Part shown: positions 15,600 through 22,437 of the stretch, piece after piece
How the letters are laid out: every line of letters starts with the position of its first letter
Position numbering within the stretch: position 1 is the stretch's first letter
From: Gammaproteobacteria bacterium RIFCSPLOWO2_02_FULL_38_11
Lineage (GTDB): Bacteria > Pseudomonadota > Gammaproteobacteria > HIGHO2-12-38-15
DNA length: 32,161 nt
Reading direction: 5' to 3'
Assembly (NCBI GenBank): GCA_001801745.1
Contig: MGYM01000044.1
Location: 22,110 to 54,270, forward strand
Position numbers and translations under genes: made by a program
Notes under the pieces: generated by a model
Told to the model about the DNA's origin: nothing
Seen by the model: only the letters and a program-made list of their open reading frames with translations
Databases searched by the model: none

Positions 15600-17147
15600 A
15601 TGTATGTATCTTCATATTTTATCTCAGAAGCTAATATGTATATAATTTTATACTGGCATTTATTAAACCACGATTGCGAATTAACCATCTGGGTTGATCC
15701 GAAGACAACCGACCCAAAAACTATCCAAGCTTACCCTGAAAAACTGGGAGAACTGGCAACTCAGTTTTTTCAAAGGCTCCCAGATGAGAAACAGAATATG
15801 ACCGCATACCAAGAAAGGTCACAAAATCTAAGGGAAAAATTAAAAGTTAAGGACATTAATGAGTTTATTCATACGCCAGATTATTTAGATCCGGTGAGAT
15901 ACGAAATTGATCAACTTTATCCTAATTATGGCGCTTCTAGCGATTTATTACGTTATAGAATTTTAGAAGAAAAGGGCGGAATCTATTTTGACTTTGATAT
16001 CCAGCCTTTACAACCTTTACCTACATTGATTTTTTATCAAACTCAACACTGTTTATACCTTGATGCAAACAGCCAAGGCTCTGGTTACATAGGTAATGAT
16101 GCTATCATTTCAACAAGAGCTAACCCTATGATGCGTTGTATTCGGGATTTCAGTGAAAGAAACTACCATAATGAACAATTACCAGTATTAAATGAAATGC
16201 CACCTGATGTAATACGCTTTTGTCAAACCCCCCAAGGAAGACTTGTTAACCAAGCTTATTGTTGCCAGTTGCCAGAACAAAGCGAAGCCATAACGGTGAG
16301 AAGAACAGGACCAAGTTGTTTGCGTTGCGTACTTTATATGGAAAAAAATAAAATAACAGGCAAAATACTAGCTTTGCCAACGGATGTATTTTCCCCCGAT
16401 AGAGAGCGGGGAAGACAGTGGGTTGATGCGATGCAAGCGCCTCAGAAACTTGAGGATGATAACCAGTTACTTGAATGCATCTTACGCAGTATTGCTTTTG
16501 AGGGAAGAGTAATGGGTGTACTGAAGCTAGATGATCACTTTGCTAATCTTGATGCTCAAGGAAGGAGGCGCTTATTAGAAAAATTACAAACTTGTTTAGA
16601 TAGCAAAGTACAGCAAAATACATTAGAAACTGATTTAAACACGAGCTTGAAAGAATTTCGTATTTTGCAGTTAACCTTCCAATATCCTGAAACACTCATT
16701 CTTTACCATCACTTAAGAAAAGTAACTACTCTAGAACCTTTTGCGAGAACAGGCTTGCTCCCTTTATTTGATACTGAAGATGAAAATGCAATTTTAGATT
16801 ATGAAACAGCCCTAGCTTGTATCACTCCTATCGATGCAAGCACGAAAGAATTTAAGATTTTTTTACAAACATCCTATCAAATTTATTTACAAAGATTAGA
16901 TTCAAATTTCAAGCGAGATCCACAATTTCTACAAAAAACACAGCTATATCTTCATATATTTATGTCGTTCTTAGACAAACTACATGATAAAAAAGAGGTG
17001 CCAACAGGCGTTAAAGAAGCAGCTGGGGAAATCCTCACAAAGATTAAAGAAGCTATAGAGAGCCAAACACAGCAAAGCGAGCCTAGAGGTGATAATGATC
17101 CACCTACCTCATCATCTAGCTGCAGAGGAAGATGCGATTTAACGTAA
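15600..17147 (+). CDS. TcdA/TcdB-type (DXD) glycosyltransferase, effector-like
   Basis: A 515-residue protein whose first third is a GT-A glycosyltransferase of the clostridial-toxin/Och1-like type: CELTIWVD (26-33), the signature GASSDLLRYRILEEKGGIY (111-129), and the Mn2+/sugar-nucleotide DXD motif D131-F-D133, followed by GYIGNDAIIS. Such enzymes in pathogens sugar-modify host proteins. The usual first strand (P-K-I-I-H-x-I-W-x-G) is missing: the frame opens at an in-frame stop (15576-15578) and begins right where helix 1 should, so the gene may be 5'-truncated at the border with decayed DNA. ATG 15600 has no ribosome site; ATG 15636 has a weak AGAAG. The rest is helical and ends in a Ser-rich tail (TSSSSCRGRCDLT). 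Acceptor and activity unknown. Confidence 0.8.
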   Translation: MYVSSYFISEANMYIILYWHLLNHDCELTIWVDPKTTDPKTIQAYPEKLGELATQFFQRLPDEKQNMTAYQERSQNLREKLKVKDINEFIHTPDYLDPVRYEIDQLYPNYGASSDLLRYRILEEKGGIYFDFDIQPLQPLPTLIFYQTQHCLYLDANSQGSGYIGNDAIISTRANPMMRCIRDFSERNYHNEQLPVLNEMPPDVIRFCQTPQGRLVNQAYCCQLPEQSEAITVRRTGPSCLRCVLYMEKNKITGKILALPTDVFSPDRERGRQWVDAMQAPQKLEDDNQLLECILRSIAFEGRVMGVLKLDDHFANLDAQGRRRLLEKLQTCLDSKVQQNTLETDLNTSLKEFRILQLTFQYPETLILYHHLRKVTTLEPFARTGLLPLFDTEDENAILDYETALACITPIDASTKEFKIFLQTSYQIYLQRLDSNFKRDPQFLQKTQLYLHIFMSFLDKLHDKKEVPTGVKEAAGEILTKIKEAIESQTQQSEPRGDNDPPTSSSSCRGRCDLT

Positions 17148-17193
17148 ATAAGTATGGTACAATTTTGTCAAATTTGGCTGCCGGAGGAGTAAT

Positions 17194-17814
17194 ATGAGCT
17201 TACCAAGAGACATCGATGAATGCATAAAGCAAGCTGAACAACGAGATGGTCGGCTGTACTTAGGTGCAGCACGCGGCTTGGAAGACAGTGATATGTCCGA
17301 GCTCGTACGCATGTTAAATGAGCACCCCAAAGTAATAAAACTTGAACTTCCACATAATGCGATTGAAACTTCGGGGGCTATTACCCTCTCAAAATTACAG
17401 TATATAAAAGCGTTAAACCTATCAGGAAACGGTGTTGGGAGACAAGGAGCGATAAGTTTAGCGCAGAATCCATCTATCCAGCATCTAGATCTATCAAACA
17501 ATAACTTAGGCGCGCATCTTGTAAACATGCCTTATTCTGAGGTCATGGCAGAGCTGGAGCCCCTTACCAGAACTGCAAAACAGCTCACCCTCGATCTTTC
17601 TAGAAATCTATTGAGTCAACAATTCATACATCAAGTCAATCGATGTCTAGCAAAAAATAATATCTTAGCAGCGCAAAACGAAGAAGAAAGCGCCCCTGTT
17701 CATTCCCAAGAGGGAAGTAGTAACACTACTCGGGATACTTTTTTTAAACCGCACTCTGAATTACCAGCAGCATCCCTACATATCGGATCGCCTGGAAGTC
17801 AAACGAAGAAGTAA
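17194..17814 (+). CDS. Small leucine-rich-repeat protein, effector-like
   Basis: A 206-residue protein with three to four ribonuclease-inhibitor-like LRRs between about residues 44 and 145: VIKLELPHNAI, IKALNLSGNGVG, IQHLDLSNNNLG and a degenerate LTLDLSRNLL. LRRs of this type bind protein partners and are common in Legionella effectors. The C-terminal 45 residues are disordered and Ser/Pro-rich (ending HIGSPGSQTKK). A strong GGAGGAG lies 5 nt before the ATG. It starts 46 nt after the glycosyltransferase; a TACAAT (17158-17163) in the gap could be a -10 but has no good -35, so it may be co-transcribed. No signal peptide. Confidence 0.85.
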   Translation: MSLPRDIDECIKQAEQRDGRLYLGAARGLEDSDMSELVRMLNEHPKVIKLELPHNAIETSGAITLSKLQYIKALNLSGNGVGRQGAISLAQNPSIQHLDLSNNNLGAHLVNMPYSEVMAELEPLTRTAKQLTLDLSRNLLSQQFIHQVNRCLAKNNILAAQNEEESAPVHSQEGSSNTTRDTFFKPHSELPAASLHIGSPGSQTKK

Positions 17815-17858
17815 GGAGCGCGAAACACGAGGCGAGAAATCCTCTAAACAACTCGATG

Positions 17859-19472
17859 TCAACTTTTTTGTAACGCCGCCACAGGGGAAACACCGACATT
17901 GTCAGACGGACCAGCAACCGGCAGAGGGAAGAAAAAACTAAACTTTTGAATAGCACTGTCGGCTCTCACTTGCAATCGCTCACTCTTTTCAGAACACTTC
18001 AACAATTCATCAGGAGCCAACTGAATTGATGATGACAATTCATTCTTTTCCTTTATCGCTGTTTTTAATGACTCCAGAAACGTTTTCAGATCTTTTTCAA
18101 TTTTATTCATTTCCTCTTGCACTTCTTGAGCTGTTAGATTCTTCTTAATTTCCTCTTGCGCTTCTTGAACTGTTGCATTTAAATGACTATCACTGCTACT
18201 CGCCTCGCTACTTATGTTGCTACTTTCTAGTGGCAATATCCCTTTTCGATCAGGACTCAACATCTTTATTATTTCATTTAATTCATTGTAAATTTTTTCA
18301 AGCCTAGCAACATCAACCCTAAAAGAAAGCTCTTGGGAAACCATTTTATTTTTTTTTATTTCTTCCATCCTCGTTTTTAACGCTCCCCATTTCTCAACAC
18401 AAGTTTCCATCTTCTGTCGATTCATGCTCAAAGAGTTGTCTCGAGTTTGCAACTGGCGCTCCTTCTCTCTTTTATTAATTTGGCAAGCATTCAATTCATT
18501 TTCTCGGTTGAGTTTTTTCTTTTGTATCCCCTCTAGCAAGAGGGTCAATTTATTCATGACTACAGCATCATGCTCATATTGAAGCTGTGAAAATTCCTGC
18601 ACATGCGTTAAAGCATCATTCAGACTTTTATTAACTGCTCGCTCTTCTTGTTTAAATCGCACTTTTTCATTTCGACTTTCCGACCATTTACAAATCCCGT
18701 ATATCAAAAATCCCACAGCAACAAGGCCCACCATTCCAGCCAGAATACCTGCTCCTGCCGCTACTGAACCCACCACAAAAAAGTAAACAGGAAGACCTAT
18801 ACAAAGAGCAAGAAGAAAGAAACACAGCAGCACGGCGCAAACAGCCATCGTCTCACGGTCAGATGACGACGCTACACTCCCTACAACGCGCGCTTTATCT
18901 TCAGCCTCCCTTTTCTTTGCGCGTGTCTCCAGACTTTTCTTCACCCACGCACCAATCATAATCTTAGAAAATACAATGTTTTTTCGTAGCATAACATTAG
19001 AAAATACAATATTTTCTTGTAACAGCATAGATTTTACTTCCGCCACCGCCTCTCTAATTTCTTTTAATTTATTTTGGCTCCTCTTGTCTCGCTCGCTCTT
19101 TTCTTCAATTTGTAGTAATTGATCTTGAATTTCATCGCCTTGAATTTTTTCTCTTTGAATTTCCGTTTTTCGATTTTTTCCGTCTTTAATTTCCGTTTCA
19201 AAGAGCCCATCCATTTTTCCAGTTAAGTTTTGAATATAGAGAATACTGTAGGCAATCAATGCCTCATAAAATTCTTTGGCTACCGCTTCATTTTCACTAT
19301 TTTCTTCAGCGAAAAGCTTAAGAAATCCTACGTTTTTATCTTGCTTCCTTCTTAACAAATTTCTTAAAAACTCTATATCATTTAGTATCGATGCAGAAAT
19401 ACCTGGGATAGCAATCAAATGCATTAAGTTTCGACTTAGCAAACGTCTATCATCTAGCCTATAAAATTTCAT
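17859..19472 (-). CDS. Coiled-coil protein with a double membrane span
   Basis: A 537-residue protein of unknown family. A helical N-terminus is followed by a coiled coil (about 100-150), a short tandem repeat (ENIVFSNVM then KNIVFSKIM, about 153-172), a strongly hydrophobic hairpin of two membrane segments (about 209-231 and 233-262), and a long second coiled-coil region (about 280-500). The tail is Pro/Ser/Val-rich. The ATG at 19472 is chosen over one ten codons upstream because GGAGA stands 7 nt before it. It lies 45 nt downstream of the dienelactone hydrolase, probably co-transcribed. The architecture (coiled coil, membrane hairpin, coiled coil) suggests insertion into a membrane, perhaps that of a host vacuole; that is inference. 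Confidence 0.82.
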   Translation of the reverse strand: MKFYRLDDRRLLSRNLMHLIAIPGISASILNDIEFLRNLLRRKQDKNVGFLKLFAEENSENEAVAKEFYEALIAYSILYIQNLTGKMDGLFETEIKDGKNRKTEIQREKIQGDEIQDQLLQIEEKSERDKRSQNKLKEIREAVAEVKSMLLQENIVFSNVMLRKNIVFSKIMIGAWVKKSLETRAKKREAEDKARVVGSVASSSDRETMAVCAVLLCFFLLALCIGLPVYFFVVGSVAAGAGILAGMVGLVAVGFLIYGICKWSESRNEKVRFKQEERAVNKSLNDALTHVQEFSQLQYEHDAVVMNKLTLLLEGIQKKKLNRENELNACQINKREKERQLQTRDNSLSMNRQKMETCVEKWGALKTRMEEIKKNKMVSQELSFRVDVARLEKIYNELNEIIKMLSPDRKGILPLESSNISSEASSSDSHLNATVQEAQEEIKKNLTAQEVQEEMNKIEKDLKTFLESLKTAIKEKNELSSSIQLAPDELLKCSEKSERLQVRADSAIQKFSFFFPLPVAGPSDNVGVSPVAALQKS

Positions 19473-19517
19473 AAAAATTCTCTCCAGAAGGGATTGAACC
19501 AACGAACTTCAAAATCA

Positions 19518-20267
19518 TCAAACATAGGTTTCTTGTGATAAGAAAGATTGTTTTTTTCCAAAGACTTCATCTTCAAAAAAAATTTTCATCGCACGCCAAG
19601 AACGCGCATCTGCGTTGGCATTGTAAACCGTCCCAAAATCAGGATCATTGGCGTTTGGATTGGTAAAAGCATGCAGGGTATGCCCATAAAGATGAATTTG
19701 CCAATCTACCTTGGCTTTCGTCATTTCATTTGCAAACGCAAGCACTTCTTCAGGTAGCACCATCGGGTCAGCATAGCCATGTAATACAAGTATTTTTGAT
19801 TTGATAGAAGCAATTTTTTCAGGCGGGTTTAACAAACCATGAAAACTAACCACCCCTTTAACATCAGCACCACTACGCGCAAGATCCAATACACATAAGC
19901 CCCCAAAACAAAATCCAATAGCCCCTATATGCTCAGCATCAACTATTTCTATTTTTTTGATTTCTTCATACGCCGCAAGCATTCGTTGTTGCAATTTCCT
20001 TCTGTCTGTCACAAGCGGTTGAATCAACGCTGCTTTTTCTTCTTTTGTCTCCCCTTGCTTTGCATCACCAAACATATCCAAGGCAAAACCCACGTAACCC
20101 CCTTCTGCAAGCAATCTTGCTTTTTGACAAGCAAAATCATTTCTGCCTGACCAATCAGAAGCAATTAATATCCCCGGTTTTTTCTCTTTTATATTTTCAT
20201 CAAAAGCAACATAGGCCTTGAATGTAAGCTTATCTTCACGATATTCAATTTCATAAGTTTTAATCAT
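19518..20267 (-). CDS. Dienelactone hydrolase family alpha/beta-hydrolase
   Basis: A 249-residue cytosolic alpha/beta-hydrolase of the DLH family. The catalytic triad is C120 in GFCFGG, D167 in HGYADPM and H199 in YGHTLHAF; the nucleophile is the cysteine typical of DLH. True dienelactone hydrolases open the lactone in chlorocatechol degradation, but family members in bacteria without that pathway have unknown substrates; no aromatic-degradation gene is nearby. The ATG at 20267 is preferred to a TTG two codons upstream. A TATAAT (20301-20306, minus strand) gives a plausible promoter. Normal length and intact active site, so presumably functional. Confidence 0.92.
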   Translation of the reverse strand: MIKTYEIEYREDKLTFKAYVAFDENIKEKKPGILIASDWSGRNDFACQKARLLAEGGYVGFALDMFGDAKQGETKEEKAALIQPLVTDRRKLQQRMLAAYEEIKKIEIVDAEHIGAIGFCFGGLCVLDLARSGADVKGVVSFHGLLNPPEKIASIKSKILVLHGYADPMVLPEEVLAFANEMTKAKVDWQIHLYGHTLHAFTNPNANDPDFGTVYNANADARSWRAMKIFFEDEVFGKKQSFLSQETYV

Positions 20268-20300
20268 CAGCAATGTCTCTCTATATTTTTAAAAAAATCA

Positions 20301-20306
20301 ATTATA
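20301..20306 (-). promoter_or_regulatory. Candidate -10 box for the dienelactone hydrolase
   Basis: Perfect TATAAT on the minus strand, 33 nt upstream of the ATG at 20267. The -35 region (TGATTG at 16 nt) is weak. Confidence 0.45.
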
Positions 20307-20420
20307 CCTTCCAACCGGAAAACAATCACTTTGAAAATTTTTAAGATTTCAGTCAATCAGGGTATTTTCAAAAAAAAATGACAATAACTCTTTACGAGGG
20401 TAAAAATAAAAAATATTTTT

Positions 20421-20440
20421 CTTAATTTTTTCTTAATTTT
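20421..20440 (+). promoter_or_regulatory. PmrA-like tandem box
   Basis: Two identical 9-mers CTTAATTTT (20421-20429 and 20432-20440) separated by two bases, matching seven of nine positions each in the published Legionella/Coxiella PmrA effector-promoter consensus cTTAATatT-N2-cTTAATatT. The box ends 7 nt before the -35 hexamer of a consensus promoter, on the coding strand of the downstream repeat-protein gene. The local DNA is very AT-rich, so a chance match is possible. Confidence 0.5.
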
Positions 20441-20447
20441 TAAACTC

Positions 20448-20476
20448 TTGACAAAAATACAACAAAATAATACATT
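20448..20476 (+). promoter_or_regulatory. Consensus sigma70 promoter for the repeat-protein gene
   Basis: Perfect TTGACA (20448-20453), 17-nt spacer and TACATT (20471-20476). Transcription would start near 20483, giving a leader of about 36 nt before the ATG at 20519. The A/T tracts upstream may also act as an UP element. This is the best promoter visible in the window. Confidence 0.8.
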
Positions 20477-20518
20477 TTGATTTCTCAAAATTTAACTTCA
20501 ACAAAAGGCATTCAATTT

Positions 20519-21181
20519 ATGAAACACAACTCTACGAACAGTACACCTGAAAACACGCCTCCCGCTTCCCCACGCGCAGAAGAGCATTCGTTTTCTTTAA
20601 GTGTTGGTGATGATAACGATGCTTCTCGTCTTTCAAAAGAGACGGGCATATCCTTTGATGATGCACGCAACCTTAATAAAGAAACAAGGGACTTGTTTTT
20701 AGAAAACAGTTACGCCGTTTGGAGTCTTATGACGGAGGTAAAGATATCCCTTAAAGATTTACTCGCCCTTGATAAAGAAACAAGAATCTTATTTTTGAAA
20801 AACAATTACAACGTTTGGAATCTCATAACAAGTGGAGGTCTGTCACTCAAAGATTTACTCACCCTTGATAAAAACAAAAGAGAGATATTGTTTGGAAACA
20901 TCTTCGCCGCTTGGAACCTTGTAGAACTATTTAAAATTCCTCTTCAAAAAGTTTTGGATCTTGAGCTAGAAACAATAAAACAGGTATTTAACTACATCAC
21001 GCCAGCAACGCCCATCCCCGCCTCTCTCACTGAATTAGTAGAAAAAGCCGCTATTTACGCTCAACAACAAGCTGTGAAGGAAAAAGAACTGGCTGAACAA
21101 CAGCCACAAATACCAGAGGAACAACAAACAAGCGCTTCTTCCGCTGCTGAAGAACGACGACCCAGCCCTTCTCCACACTAA
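20519..21181 (+). CDS. Effector-like protein with 32-residue helical tandem repeats
   Basis: A 220-residue protein of unknown family. After a disordered Ser/Thr/Pro N-terminus it contains tandem 32-residue units at about 44-75, 76-107 and 108-139, with a partial fourth at 140-166. Each runs [IL]-S-[FL]-x-D-x-x-x-L-x-K-x-x-R-x-x-x-[FL]-... then [VA]-W-x-L, i.e. short helix, loop and longer helix, as in alpha-solenoids. The tail is Gln/Glu/Ser-rich and ends EERRPSPSPH, closely like the SGRRSPRPH ending of the 10193-12748 protein. ATG 20519 has AAGG 10 nt upstream; an in-frame extension to 20477 has no good start and would overlap the -10. A strong promoter and PmrA-like box lie upstream. Repeat function is unknown; protein or nucleic-acid binding is possible. 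Confidence 0.85.
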   Translation: MKHNSTNSTPENTPPASPRAEEHSFSLSVGDDNDASRLSKETGISFDDARNLNKETRDLFLENSYAVWSLMTEVKISLKDLLALDKETRILFLKNNYNVWNLITSGGLSLKDLLTLDKNKREILFGNIFAAWNLVELFKIPLQKVLDLELETIKQVFNYITPATPIPASLTELVEKAAIYAQQQAVKEKELAEQQPQIPEEQQTSASSAAEERRPSPSPH

Positions 21182-21232
21182 ACACGCTTCGTTTTATTAT
21201 TATTTTTTCGCACTTCCATCCTATAACCCGCC

Positions 21233-21259
21233 CCTGAGGTTCATTAGCTGAACCTCAGG
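21233..21259. terminator. Perfect 11-bp hairpin after the repeat-protein gene
   Basis: CCTGAGGTTCA - TTAGC - TGAACCTCAGG, a perfect 11-bp GC-rich stem 51 nt past the stop codon at 21181. It lacks the T-tract of an intrinsic terminator on either strand, so it may be a mRNA-stabilising hairpin, a Rho-assisted terminator or a repeat relic. Confidence 0.45.
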
Positions 21260-21277
21260 CGAGCTTACCCTCCCTTT

Positions 21278-21292
21278 CCGTATTTAATACGG
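21278..21292. promoter_or_regulatory. 15-bp perfect palindrome upstream of the GTPase-like gene
   Basis: CCGTATTTAATACGG, a perfect inverted repeat of CCGTAT around TTA, about 100 nt before the ATG at 21391, followed at once by a partial second copy (GGTATTTTTAATACT). The arrangement looks like an operator, but no promoter hexamers of quality lie beside it and the binding protein is unknown. Confidence 0.35.
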
Positions 21293-21390
21293 TATTTTTA
21301 ATACTGCAGAACGATTAATTTAACAACTCCCCATTGTTTTATAAATCTTAAATTAAGGAAAATTTACAAGCTTAATCAAGAGAGGTCACG

Positions 21391-22161
21391 ATGAGTTTCG
21401 ATATTAAAGTCATTTTTTTTGGATCTAAGGACTCAGGGAAGACCGAAGTAAAAAAAGCACTCCAAGCAGAAGCAAAAAAAAATTTTTCTTCTGAAGTCAG
21501 CTTAGACATCGAAGAGAAACGACAAATTCCTCAAGAATCTGTTGTAGACAGCGATTGTGAAGGAGGAGAAGAAGAGGACATCTCGCCTATTTATTTTTTC
21601 ATTGTTGATAATTCAACTTTAAATAAAGTGCCCGACGTGTTTTTACCACGCAATTTAATGTATCTAAACAATCATGCGCATGTATTTTTAGTATTTACAA
21701 AATTAGATATGCCAGGGGCCAACAAGCAAGAGAGAGAGAATGCAAGAAGTTTATTGTCAGAAACATTTAATAAGTATCCTATTTCCACACATTTATTTTC
21801 TAGCAAAAACACGGAGGAACGGTCTCAAGAAAAATTATTTTTGGATTTCTATGATCGATGCTTGAAAAACCATCCTTTTATTATTCAACTCGATACGATA
21901 AAGAGCTTACGAGATTATCGAGAAAACCGTAAAAATGACAATAGAGAGTTTTACAGAGAACCTGTCATTTCTAAATTTTTTGGCGCTTGCTCCAAGTGGG
22001 ACAAGATAACGGCAGCAACGAAGATGATTGAACGACTCGAAAACTCTAAAAACAATATTCCATCGGAGCGGGTAAGCTTCGACGCAGAAACACAGAAAGC
22101 CCTGAGGCAAGGGAAGCTCGGAGAAATCGTCAGTCGGCTATCTCCGCGTTTTTTAAATTAA
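21391..22161 (+). CDS. Small-GTPase-like P-loop protein, effector-like
   Basis: A 256-residue protein starting with a Ras-like fold: beta strand then a perfect Walker A/G1 loop GSKDSGKT (11-18), a hydrophobic strand IYFFIVDNS (67-75) where G3 (DxxG) is degenerate, G4 as TKLD (103-106, NKxD variant) preceded by VFLVF, and G5 as SSK (137-139, SAK variant). An acidic loop (52-63) interrupts the G2 region. It probably binds a guanine nucleotide, but the altered G3 makes hydrolysis doubtful. The C-terminal 90 residues are helical and charged, with no CAAX-like lipidation motif. AGAGAGG is 6 nt before the ATG. Stand-alone gene with hairpins upstream and a repeat element downstream. Host GTPase mimicry is inference. 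Confidence 0.75.
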   Translation: MSFDIKVIFFGSKDSGKTEVKKALQAEAKKNFSSEVSLDIEEKRQIPQESVVDSDCEGGEEEDISPIYFFIVDNSTLNKVPDVFLPRNLMYLNNHAHVFLVFTKLDMPGANKQERENARSLLSETFNKYPISTHLFSSKNTEERSQEKLFLDFYDRCLKNHPFIIQLDTIKSLRDYRENRKNDNREFYREPVISKFFGACSKWDKITAATKMIERLENSKNNIPSERVSFDAETQKALRQGKLGEIVSRLSPRFLN

Positions 22162-22175
22162 ATTTAAAAATCAAG

Positions 22176-22429
22176 TTTCGCGCTTACAGCGCTAACATCT
22201 ATTCTCATTATTACCCAGCCTTGCGGCAAGCTTTGCTTGCCTTCGGCTGGGCTAAACTTCGTTTTCAGGCCTTCGGCCTGAAAAAACTCCTAGAATTTGT
22301 TTATGATGAGTCTATCAGGTCGAAGACCTGACAGCGCGGCACGCGCATAGCCTAGGGTGAGTTGTGCGAAGCACAACGAAACCCTAGGTATTGAATTTTC
22401 CACAAACCCCAAGCGCTGTAAGCGCGAAA
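22176..22429. repeat. Modular palindromic repeat element, copy B
   Basis: A 254-bp element bounded by perfect 17-bp inverted ends (22176-22192 and 22413-22429), identical to the ends of the copy at 661-906. Inside: stem CCCAGCC/GGCTGGG (22214-22251) enclosing GGCAAGC-TTT-GCTTGCC, hairpin CAGGCC-TTC-GGCCTG (22266-22280), hairpin TCAGGTC-GAA-GACCTGA (22315-22331), and stem CCTAGGGT/ACCCTAGG (22351-22388) enclosing TTGTGC-GAA-GCACAA. The segment 22343-22429 is the reverse complement of 797-880, whereas 22176-22285 is in the same orientation as 661-770. It occupies almost the whole gap between the GTPase-like gene and the stop codon of the next gene. Confidence 0.87.
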
Positions 22430-22437
22430 AAAAATCT

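Noticed and set aside
19485-19505. GGTTCAATCC on the minus strand, resembling a tRNA T-loop
   Set aside because: The flanking bases cannot form a T-stem (GTTGG against CCTTC) and no anticodon or acceptor arm is visible. It lies just before the ribosome site of the coiled-coil membrane gene.
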